From Burkholderiaceae bacterium (GTDB lineage Bacteria > Pseudomonadota > Gammaproteobacteria > Burkholderiales > Burkholderiaceae_C): a stretch of DNA of 12,069 nucleotides. The translations under genes were made by a program, and so were the position numbers. Each line of letters opens with the position of its first letter. The first letter of the stretch is position 1. The notes under the pieces are model-generated. The model worked only from the letters and a program-made list of their open reading frames with translations, was not told the DNA's origin and searched no databases. Location: contig JANREF010000011.1 of NCBI GenBank assembly GCA_030726195.1, positions 1-12,069 of the forward strand, written 5' to 3'. This document shows, piece by piece, positions 6,775 through 12,068 of the stretch.

Positions 6775-7419
6775 TTATTTCTTCATAGACGCCATCATCA
6801 CTTCTGTGTTGGCTTTGCGGTCGGCGTTGACCTGTTGCACCGTGGCGCGTTCTCCCAACATCTTCAAATAATCGCGCACTGGCAACTCGGCCAAGTAATC
6901 TTTGCCGTAAATGATTTTGGTCGCCATGCTCACCAGGGGCAAATGCGCCAAGGCCGTGCAGTCGGCAATGGTGAATTGATTGCCGGCGATGAAGGGCGCA
7001 AACTGAACCAGCTTGGCAAAACCGGCAATGTTTTTGGTGAGCTGTTCGCCGGTTTTTTCTTTGGCACTGTCGCTGACCTTGCCGCCAAAAAACGCCTCGG
7101 GGTACAAGTTGCGCGCCACCAGTTCTAGGTGCAGATCCATGAAGTGGCTCAACTCGTGCACCTTGGCTGCAGCGAAGGCGTCGCTGGGCACCAAGGGGTG
7201 CTGTGGGTAGGCGCGCTCTATGTATTGCAGCATCACTTCAGACTCGCACAGTGAACCTTGGGGGGTGATGAGGTAGGGCACTTTGCCCAGCGGGGATGCG
7301 TCTTTGTCCGTGTCTTTGGTCCACACCAAGGACTCCTCAAAGGCCACGCCTTTTTCAAGCAAAGCAAGCTTGACCTTGTTGTAGTAATTGCTGGCTGCAA
7401 ATCCGCAAAGCTTAAGCAT
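6775..7419 (-). CDS. Glutathione S-transferase family protein
   Basis: Two-domain GST of 214 residues. The N-terminal thioredoxin-like domain shows MLKLCGFAASNYYNKVKLAL, with S10 in the area of the catalytic Ser/Cys/Tyr, GKVPYL with the cis-proline P48, and CESEVMLQYIE (58-68), the glutathione-binding ES pair being E59-S60. The helical C-terminal domain contains PFIAGNQFTIADCTALAHL, the conserved N-capping region. ATG at 7419 is preferred: GGAG lies six bases upstream, and the longer TTG start at 7431 adds only four residues. The substrate is unknown; class assignment would need a tree. It is transcribed away from the copper genes. Confidence 0.9.
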   Translation of the reverse strand: MLKLCGFAASNYYNKVKLALLEKGVAFEESLVWTKDTDKDASPLGKVPYLITPQGSLCESEVMLQYIERAYPQHPLVPSDAFAAAKVHELSHFMDLHLELVARNLYPEAFFGGKVSDSAKEKTGEQLTKNIAGFAKLVQFAPFIAGNQFTIADCTALAHLPLVSMATKIIYGKDYLAELPVRDYLKMLGERATVQQVNADRKANTEVMMASMKK

Positions 7420-7532
7420 GTGTGACTCCAAAATATGACGAGTGATGAAGGTTGGTTCAGGGGGATCAACAACGAGAGCACAGGCTACTGGGGGTCGGGC
7501 GGGGCGGGCGTCGCCAATGCTACAACTTGGCT

Positions 7533-7538
7533 CATAAT
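7533..7538 (+). promoter_or_regulatory. Candidate -10 box for the DUF2946-like gene
   Basis: CATAAT matches the sigma70 -10 consensus at five of six positions and is followed at about the transcription-start distance by the ATG at 7546, again suggesting a leaderless or very short leader. No good -35 was found, so the call is tentative. Confidence 0.35.
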
Positions 7539-7545
7539 ATTGACT

Positions 7546-7938
7546 ATGTTTTGGCGCACTACCATGTACCGCTTGTCACGCTATGTATTGGCGTGGTTTG
7601 TGCTGTCTGTGGGGGTGGCGGTTGCGGCCCCCATGGTGTCGCCGCAAAGCATGGCCATGGTGTGCACGGCCAACGGCATCAGCCTCACCAAGCTGTCGTC
7701 CGCACCGAGCGCCGCCGGCACCGCGCAGGCACAAGATACGGCCGCATCGTCCACCATGGACTGTCCTTTGTGTTGGATGCCCATGGGTTTCACGCCCACA
7801 GCCGTTGAGTTGTCAGCGCCGGTTCTGGCGCCATTGCCACCCACGTACACCGCAGTGCACGCACCCGTGCTGCACCCACGCTACCAGCGGCTTGCCCGTG
7901 CACCGCCAGCAGGCGCGGTGTTGACAACGCCCATTTAA
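7546..7938 (+). CDS. DUF2946-like exported protein
   Basis: A 130-residue protein from this start, with an N-terminal signal peptide (MYRLSRYVLAWFVLSVGVAVAA when counted from the inner ATG at 7564) followed by a short Ala/Thr/Ser-rich segment and a DCPLCWM motif, which resembles the CPxC centre of DUF2946 proteins. These are small secreted or membrane-associated proteins of unknown function often encoded beside PCuAC-type copper chaperones or TonB receptors. The tail is Pro-rich. The long in-frame start at 7435 gives a Gly-rich unlikely N-terminus and overlaps the gst upstream region, so I prefer 7546 or 7564. The gene precedes the PCuAC gene by 133 nt, and a shared copper role is inferred from context only. 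The histidine often next to CPxC in this family is not evident. Confidence 0.7.
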   Translation: MFWRTTMYRLSRYVLAWFVLSVGVAVAAPMVSPQSMAMVCTANGISLTKLSSAPSAAGTAQAQDTAASSTMDCPLCWMPMGFTPTAVELSAPVLAPLPPTYTAVHAPVLHPRYQRLARAPPAGAVLTTPI

Positions 7939-7942
7939 CATC

Positions 7943-7956
7943 GCCCCTGTAGGGGC
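7943..7956. other. Short perfect inverted repeat GCCCCT-GT-AGGGGC
   Basis: GCCCCT (7943-7948) and AGGGGC (7951-7956) are perfect complements and begin four bases after the DUF2946-like stop codon. No T-run follows, so it is not a classical intrinsic terminator; it could shorten read-through or protect the 3' end. Confidence 0.4.
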
Positions 7957-7997
7957 TATCCAGCGCGCTGCGTTAAGCAAGCCTGTCCCTGCGTTGC

Positions 7998-8023
7998 ACA
8001 GGTGCTGCACAACAGGTGCTGCA
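7998..8023. repeat. 12-bp direct repeat ACAGGTGCTGCA x 2
   Basis: Perfect copies at 7998-8009 and 8012-8023 lie 14 bp apart start to start, with a degraded third (ATAGGTCCTGCG) at 8023-8034. They end about 50 bp upstream of the PCuAC start codon, where a regulator site could sit. They do not resemble the CueR/MerR dyad. Confidence 0.8.
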
Positions 8024-8071
8024 TAGGTCCTGCGCAGCGCCCACCTACCTATTTTTTTAAGCGTATTTGTA

Positions 8072-8590
8072 ATGAAAAAAGTAATTCAATCTGTTGTGTT
8101 GTCCGTGGCTGTGGCCGCTGTATCGAATCTGGTCATGGCCCAAGAGGCCGTGAGCGATGCTTGGGTTCGCGCCACTGTGGCCAACCAAAAGGCAACCGGC
8201 ATGTTTGCCAACATCAGCAGTGCCCAAGACGGTACGCGCTTGGTGGCGGCCCGCACCGATATTGCCGGTGTGACGCAAATTCATGAAATGGCCATGGAAG
8301 AGGGCATCATGCGCATGCGCGAAGTGCCTGCTGGCCTGCCCGTCAGCAAAGCCCAAGGTCTGGCGCTCAAGCCTGGTGGCTACCACGTGATGATGATGGA
8401 CCTCAAGCGCAGCCCCAAGCTCGGCGAGGTGGTGAACGTCACGCTCACATTTGAAAACGCGCAGGGCAAGCGCCACGATGTGCAGGTCGCTGCTGAAGTG
8501 CGTGCGCTCAACGGCAGCACAGCTGGTGCGATGAAAGGCCACGACATGAAAGGGCATGACATGAAAGGCCATGGCGAGATGTCGCATTGA
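8072..8590 (+). CDS. PCuAC-family periplasmic copper chaperone with a Met/His tail
   Basis: 172 residues. A signal peptide (MKKVIQSVVLSVAVAAVSNLVMA) should be cleaved before QEAVSDAWVRAT. The cupredoxin-like PCuAC domain shows the copper site residues H71, M82, H105 and M107 in IHEMAMEEGIMRM and GGYHVMMMDL. Proteins of this family carry Cu(I) in the periplasm and help metallate the CuA site of cytochrome c oxidase. The C-terminus is unusual: MKGHDMKGHDMKGHGEMSH, three tandem copies of a Met-Lys-Gly-His unit, plausibly an extra copper-binding tail. No clear Shine-Dalgarno precedes the ATG, which is set by the signal peptide. It follows a DUF2946-like gene on the same strand. Confidence 0.92.
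   Translation: MKKVIQSVVLSVAVAAVSNLVMAQEAVSDAWVRATVANQKATGMFANISSAQDGTRLVAARTDIAGVTQIHEMAMEEGIMRMREVPAGLPVSKAQGLALKPGGYHVMMMDLKRSPKLGEVVNVTLTFENAQGKRHDVQVAAEVRALNGSTAGAMKGHDMKGHDMKGHGEMSH
8531..8572 (+). repeat. 15-bp in-gene repeat coding for MKGHD
   Basis: Units at 8531-8545, 8546-8560 and a partial at 8561-8572 encode MKGHD, MKGHD, MKGH. Third-position differences between copies (GGCCAC, GGGCAT, GGCCAT) show they are not a fresh duplication. Confidence 0.9.
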
Positions 8591-8594
8591 GTTT

Positions 8595-8635
8595 GCATCA
8601 AGGCTGCATCAAGACCGCATCAAGGCCGCATCAAC
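8595..8635. repeat. 11-bp tandem repeat GCATCAAGRCC, about 3.7 copies
   Basis: Copies at 8595-8605, 8606-8616, 8617-8627 and a partial at 8628-8635 differ by one or two bases. The array begins four bases after the PCuAC stop codon. Units are too short and lack spacers, so this is not a CRISPR array. Confidence 0.9.
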
Positions 8636-8656
8636 TCGGCGTCCATGCGAAGGGGT

Positions 8657-8685
8657 CGCGCGTGTGCGGGCAACTGTCACGCGCG
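8657..8685. other. 8-bp inverted repeat CGCGCGTG / CACGCGCG
   Basis: Arms at 8657-8664 and 8678-8685 are perfect complements around a 13-base loop. The downstream sequence TCCCATAAAATTCGG lacks a T-run, so a transcription pause or protein site is as likely as a terminator for the PCuAC gene. Confidence 0.45.
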
Positions 8686-8735
8686 TCCCATAAAATTCGG
8701 TGTTGGCTTGGTTTTAGTGGTTGTTGATCCGCGGT

Positions 8736-8756
8736 CGGTTCTCGGTTCTCGGTTCT
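8736..8756. repeat. 7-bp tandem repeat CGGTTCT x 3
   Basis: Three perfect adjacent copies occupy 8736-8742, 8743-8749 and 8750-8756, about 60 bp upstream of the next gene. It is the second heptamer triplet in this window, with a sequence unrelated to the first. Confidence 0.9.
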
Positions 8757-8814
8757 TAGTTGTCGTGTTTTTGTTGTCGCGCTAGGCCGCAGTTTCTATG
8801 AACGGTATTGCAAG

Positions 8815-9567
8815 TTGTCACCTCGTTTGAATGTTGTGCTCATCATGGGCAGTGCCCCGGATGTGGTGAAAGCCAAAGCGTGGGACTTGTCGGTGTTCAC
8901 CAGTCGAGTCGCCATCAATAACGCGTGGCAAATATCGCAGGCGTGGGACTACTTGATCTACCCAGAAGATTTCCCAGACGCCCGCTTGCCAGAAGTCGCG
9001 CCGCACAGCAACCAGCGGCTGGTGGTGGCGTCGGAGTTTGTGCCGCACCAGAACAGCTTTGGTGGTTTTGTGTATGCGGGGGGCACCATGGCGTTTACCG
9101 CGGGCTACTGGGCCTTGGGCGCTCTAAAGCCAGACGTCTTGGCCTTCGTTGGCTGCGACATGGTGTATTCGGCCCCAGCCGGGCAGAGCAGCCACTTCTA
9201 CGGGGAAGGCACGCCAGACCCGCTGCGAGCAGACATCACGCTGCAGTCGTTGGAAGCCAAGTCGGTGCGCTTGCTGTCTTTTGCGCAAGCGCAAGACTGC
9301 GCCGTGATCAATTTGTCTGAAAACGCCGAGTCCCGCTTGCTGTTCCCGCGCATGTCCATCACCGACTTGCAACAAGAAACCGACCAGCGCAGCATCCTGC
9401 CTCGCCAGCGCAACATGCTCACAACAGCTGCAGTTGAGCAAGCGCTACAAGCCGAGCAAACAGCCGGCTTCATGGTGCCGTCAGGGCGTTATTGGGAAGT
9501 TGAAGACCAGCTGGATGAAGCCGTGCTCAAGGCGATTGACGCCAAGTGGCTGGCGGCTGTAGTCTAA
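8815..9567 (+). CDS. Unassigned conserved-looking protein with Rossmann-like N-terminus
   Basis: Not confidently recognised. The 250-residue product starts with a strand and glycine turn, NVVLIMGSAPDVV (6-18), like the opening of a nucleotide-binding or glycosyltransferase fold. It continues with AINNAW (33-38), DYLIYPEDFP (45-54), FVYAGGTMAF (85-94), AFVGCDMVY (110-118) and SHFYGEGTPDPLR (126-138). The pattern recalls proteins of the sialyltransferase-like or DUF115/MptE-like sort; this is a guess. No signal peptide or membrane helix is evident. The start is uncertain: TTG at 8815, GTG at 8836 and ATG at 8845 are all in frame, and the GSAPD turn lies near the N-terminus in every case. G+C resembles the core genes to the left. 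Confidence 0.75.
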   Translation: MSPRLNVVLIMGSAPDVVKAKAWDLSVFTSRVAINNAWQISQAWDYLIYPEDFPDARLPEVAPHSNQRLVVASEFVPHQNSFGGFVYAGGTMAFTAGYWALGALKPDVLAFVGCDMVYSAPAGQSSHFYGEGTPDPLRADITLQSLEAKSVRLLSFAQAQDCAVINLSENAESRLLFPRMSITDLQQETDQRSILPRQRNMLTTAAVEQALQAEQTAGFMVPSGRYWEVEDQLDEAVLKAIDAKWLAAVV

Positions 9568-9796
9568 AAGAAGTAGAGCTTTCCCTTGCTTTTACGACGA
9601 AGGCATTTGTCTTGAAACCAAGTCGAGCGTGTTGCCGCGATTTCTCTCGCGCTCATCGTCATCACTGGGCTTGCCTATAGATGGTTGCGCTGGCTAAGCC
9701 GATTGAGCGCATCCATTAGAATGGGCTGCGCAAGCCAGTCTAACCTTTAGGCTTGCAGCAGTTTGTGGACAGAACCCCTTTGACGAGACACAACCC
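9568..9796. other. Intergenic region with a bulged hairpin before the unknown cassette
   Basis: 229 bp without a gene. Near its right end GCTGCGCAAGCC (9725-9736) and GGCTTGCAGC (9750-9759) can pair as two five-base-pair stems with a two-base bulge; this lies in the probable 5' leader of the next gene. A TAGAAT box at 9717-9722 could be a -10, but no -35 at a proper distance was found. Confidence 0.45.
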
Positions 9797-10615
9797 ATGA
9801 TTGAACTGAACGATACTTTGGTCGTGACAGCACCATCTTGGGGCAGCGCATCTGGATTGCTCGCCATTGACTTTAAAAGGATCAATGACGACTACCATGT
9901 GGACGTCGTCGACTCCCCCCTTCTTCATCTAGGGATGTCTAACGATGCTGTTTTGCGCCGCGTCTTGCGGGAACTTGCTGATTGGGACGCTGTGAAGGAT
10001 AAGACTGCCTTGACGGTCGTTTGTTCCGGTCAAGCCGCAGCAGATGCGCTGGAAAACTTTGACCCACTGTGTTTGGCGTTGCGCTTACGTGCCGATCGCT
10101 TGAAATTCGCTACGTTGGATATGGAGACAGCTTCGGCTTTGTCTGAGGTATGCCACCTTAAAGATATCGCTAAATTTCACTACAAGAGCGTTGCAACAGC
10201 GAAACCGGCTGGTGAAATGGATGAGTTGGTGGGCAAGCTCATGAGGCACGAAGAGCCCAGAGAACTGTTTTTGGTGCTGGAGGCTGAGGGCTCCAATGGC
10301 ATGCTCGCAAAAAAAATGATTGCGAATGGCTTGCGCGTTATCCGACTGGGCTACTACATAGAGCGAGTGGCACAACTTGCTTCATTGGGTGGTATCGATC
10401 CCAAAGGCTTGTGGATGTTGGCTATGGACCTTGATTCAGTTCGACCAATAGTTAGCGGCCTCATTCGACAAGGTATCAACCCGGCCGTGGTGAAGTGGAT
10501 AGGTAACCGGCCCTCGGTTGGTGATTTGGTTCGGCACGAGGTGCCTGATGCGACATGGGTGAATGTACCCGAGTTGAAGCCCAGTGTAGTGTTGGAGACG
10601 ATTTCAAAATACTAG
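9797..10615 (+). CDS. Hypothetical protein, first gene of an unassigned pair
   Basis: Not recognised. The 272-residue product looks soluble and cytosolic: no signal peptide, no membrane segment, alternating helix and strand with a near-regular mix of charged residues. Notable segments are TLVVTAPSWGSASGLLAIDF (7-26), TALTVVCSGQAAADAL (70-85), ELFLVLEAEGSNGMLAKKMI near residue 155-175 and GNRPSVGDLV near the C-terminus. The repeated 'strand then small-residue loop' pattern suggests an alpha/beta fold but I see no catalytic signature. The ATG at 9797 has only a weak GAG ahead of it (GACGAGAC). G+C in a sampled 60 nt is about 52 percent, below the roughly 70 percent of a pyrB sample. The next gene starts 37 nt downstream. 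Confidence 0.8.
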   Translation: MIELNDTLVVTAPSWGSASGLLAIDFKRINDDYHVDVVDSPLLHLGMSNDAVLRRVLRELADWDAVKDKTALTVVCSGQAAADALENFDPLCLALRLRADRLKFATLDMETASALSEVCHLKDIAKFHYKSVATAKPAGEMDELVGKLMRHEEPRELFLVLEAEGSNGMLAKKMIANGLRVIRLGYYIERVAQLASLGGIDPKGLWMLAMDLDSVRPIVSGLIRQGINPAVVKWIGNRPSVGDLVRHEVPDATWVNVPELKPSVVLETISKY

Positions 10616-10638
10616 GCGTTGTATTGCTGTAAACGCCT
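10614..10638 (+). terminator. Stem-loop between the two unassigned genes
   Basis: AGGCGTT (10614-10620) pairs with AACGCCT (10632-10638), seven base pairs around an 11-base loop, followed by TTT and AGGAG. It starts inside the upstream stop codon and ends next to the downstream Shine-Dalgarno. The short T-run would make only a weak terminator; partial attenuation or mRNA processing is equally possible. Confidence 0.4.
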
Positions 10639-10652
10639 TTTAGGAGACTGCA

Positions 10653-11144
10653 GTGGGGTTGTTTGATATTTTCAAAAAAAAGGAAGGTCCTAAGGCCCTT
10701 GCGAAAAAAGCTTACGAGAGCGCTGTGCGCTTAAGTGGCGATGCCAAAGCTGTGCGAGCTGTGAAAGTTCGAGTGGCGCTTCGGGCCACACACGTTATCG
10801 ATGCGATCTTTGAAGATGGTGTGCGCAGCGTATTGGGCTATGACGAAGACGTGATGATTGCAGTAGCAGGTGGAGAGGATCCGCCCTCATTTCCAAAAGC
10901 CTCTGCAGACACGTGTTACAAAAAAATTGAAACGCCTGAGGGCAAAGCTGTTGGGTACATACCTTTCAAGTATGCGGACCCCATCTTTTCTTTGGGCGTG
11001 CAGTACCAGAGCAGGAAAATATCGGCCGATCAAGCCTTCCAAACTGCGCAACAGGTGGCGCAACACATGGCTTCCGAGTTAAAGCTGTCGGCGTATTCTG
11101 TGCAACCCATTGAGCCACTCAGTTGGCTGCGTCGCGATAGCTGA
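10653..11144 (+). CDS. Hypothetical protein, second gene of an unassigned pair
   Basis: Not recognised. 163 residues beginning MGLFDIFKKKEGPKALAKKAYESA, an amphipathic basic N-terminal helix of the sort seen in many short cytosolic proteins, then a strand-rich middle (VKVRVALRATHVIDAIFEDGV, 38-58), a Gly/Pro loop (VAGGEDPPSFPK, 71-82) and a final helix. No signal peptide or membrane segment. The GTG start at 10653 is well supported by GGAG at 10643-10646, six bases upstream, which is the best Shine-Dalgarno in the right half of the window. Short spacing and same strand suggest co-transcription with the 272-residue gene. Sampled G+C is about 55 percent. Confidence 0.8.
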   Translation: MGLFDIFKKKEGPKALAKKAYESAVRLSGDAKAVRAVKVRVALRATHVIDAIFEDGVRSVLGYDEDVMIAVAGGEDPPSFPKASADTCYKKIETPEGKAVGYIPFKYADPIFSLGVQYQSRKISADQAFQTAQQVAQHMASELKLSAYSVQPIEPLSWLRRDS

Positions 11145-11351
11145 TGCGGGTCGTCGTTAGTTTCTTCGGACCCCCTTGAGGTCGACTATCGTGCTGAACG
11201 ATCAATCGCCTTACCCCATTCGGCCGACCCTTTGCTTGTTACCTCATCCGCGCATCTGATAAATGGTTTAGGGAACTCGCTGATGAAGTGGTGTAGAGTT
11301 TTTTTTAAAGCAGCCACGCTATTTCTAGTAACCTAACCTAAGAACACCAAT
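11145..11351. other. Intergenic region, lower G+C
   Basis: 207 bp with no long gene. It contains GGGTC (11148-11152) facing GACCC (11169-11173), a small ATCGT/ACGAT dyad near 11188-11202, an eight-T run near 11299-11306, and a 17-codon reading frame at 11283-11336. No gene remnant of a known family was recognised. Confidence 0.5.
11283..11336 (+). CDS. Possible 17-residue hydrophobic peptide
   Basis: ATG at 11283 opens a 17-codon frame, MKWCRVFFKAATLFLVT, ending in TAA at 11334-11336. AGGGA at 11268-11272 lies ten bases upstream. It resembles the start of a signal peptide and could be a leader peptide, a small membrane peptide or the stub of a broken exported protein; chance is also quite possible. 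Confidence 0.2.
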   Translation: MKWCRVFFKAATLFLVT

Positions 11352-11624
11352 ATGCGAATTAATGTGGCCTACATGAGTCAAGCTGCGACAGATGGGTCGG
11401 CAAAGAGATTTGTTGTGTTCGAAGCACGAGCGCTCGATGGTAATCATCAAGGTTTGCTCAAGCAGTTGTCCGAGAAGGCGCGCGCAATGGGTATGGACTT
11501 CGAGTGGGCTGCATTGGCCTTTGCCAACGAAGGGCGACTGGCTTTCTTCGGTACACCAGCACTCACGCAACATCTAGCTAGCACACGTTGGGTGCCGTCT
11601 TGGACACATACCCTAGACCACTAG
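11352..11624 (+). CDS. Small hypothetical protein
   Basis: 90 residues, acidic to neutral, no signal peptide and no membrane segment. It reads as a compact alpha/beta protein: INVAYMSQAATDG, RFVVFEARALDG, a helix LLKQLSEKARAMG, then FEWAALAFANEGRLAFFG and a WVPSWTHTLDH end. I do not recognise a family with certainty. No proper Shine-Dalgarno precedes the ATG (only CTAAGAAC), which lowers confidence. The next gene is 97 nt downstream on the same strand. Confidence 0.6.
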   Translation: MRINVAYMSQAATDGSAKRFVVFEARALDGNHQGLLKQLSEKARAMGMDFEWAALAFANEGRLAFFGTPALTQHLASTRWVPSWTHTLDH

Positions 11625-11683
11625 CAGTAGAGGCAGCTAAGGACATGAGCGGCATGGGTTGTTGGTCGTAAGATGGCCAATGC

Positions 11684-11689
11684 TAAACT
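11684..11689 (+). promoter_or_regulatory. Candidate extended -10 for the lipoprotein gene
   Basis: TAAACT preceded by TGC gives an extended -10 arrangement; it matches the consensus at four of six positions and lies about 33 nt before the ATG at 11722. TTG-containing hexamers around 11659-11667 could be a poor -35. Confidence 0.3.
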
Positions 11690-11721
11690 TCAAATTTAAA
11701 TATTGATTTGAGGATTAGCCA

Positions 11722-11991
11722 ATGAGATACGGTTTGTGGTTATCAATCATTGTGAGTGCAGCCCGTGCTGCTCGGTATATGGTTGCGAGCGTCGTTACCA
11801 TGGTGGCGATTGTTGGTTGTTCGGAAAATGGCCCTACCACCGCCGGTGAGACGTCCTGTAAATTGAAAAGTTTTACAGTGGATTACGACAAATCTCGGAT
11901 GTGCATCTACAGTTGTAAAGGCGGGGAGCTAGAGGGTCGAACCCGCACTGCTGCCCAAGGGGCTTGCTTGCAATACATCTCAGGGTCTTAA
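11722..11991 (+). CDS. Small putative lipoprotein with four downstream cysteines
   Basis: 89 residues. A hydrophobic N-terminus ends in a lipobox-like I30-V31-G32-C33, so C33 would be lipidated and the protein anchored to the cell envelope. The mature part has C46, C61, C65 and C82, enough for two disulfides, with the core CKLKSFTVDYDKSRMCIYSC. ATG at 11722 has GAGGA (11710-11714) seven bases upstream and is preferred over the in-frame M20, which would lack positive charge before the hydrophobic run. The long, partly charged signal (RAAR at 15-18) is somewhat unusual. Function is unknown; no copper or metal motif is evident. Confidence 0.7.
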   Translation: MRYGLWLSIIVSAARAARYMVASVVTMVAIVGCSENGPTTAGETSCKLKSFTVDYDKSRMCIYSCKGGELEGRTRTAAQGACLQYISGS

Positions 11992-12038
11992 GCACTTGCC
12001 CCAATGCTTGGTTTCCTGAGTCTGCCAAGAAAAACCGG

Positions 12039-12068
12039 GTGCACATCATTTTCAGCCAGCATGTGCAC
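12039..12068. repeat. 8-bp perfect inverted repeat at the window edge
   Basis: GTGCACAT (12039-12046) and ATGTGCAC (12061-12068) are perfect complements around a 14-base loop. It lies 47 nt past the lipoprotein stop codon; the following sequence is outside the window, so a terminator T-run cannot be judged. Confidence 0.7.

Larger units (their letters stand above)
8591..8814. other. Repeat-rich intergenic spacer
   Basis: 224 bp without a credible gene. In order it holds the 11-bp tandem array, the 8-bp inverted repeat, a TAAAAT box (8691-8696) that could be a -10, the CGGTTCT heptamer array, and a T/G-rich stretch leading to the next gene. A ten-codon reading frame (ATG at 8798, stop at 8828-8830) overlaps the start of the downstream gene in another frame. 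Confidence 0.6.

Noticed and set aside
7435..7545. N-terminal extension of the DUF2946-like protein from the start at 7435
   Set aside because: The extra residues are Gly/Ser/Asn-rich and would sit before the signal peptide; the region also carries the gst leader on the other strand.
8595..8635. CRISPR array
   Set aside because: Repeat units are 11 bp and directly adjacent with no spacers, and no cas genes are present.
8657..8685. Intrinsic terminator for the PCuAC gene
   Set aside because: The stem is followed by TCCCATAAAATTCGG with no T-run, so only an inverted repeat is claimed.
8798..8830. ATG at 8798 as the start of the 250-residue protein
   Set aside because: It is in a different frame and stops after ten codons at 8828-8830; a one-base frameshift would be needed, and nothing in the family pattern requires it.
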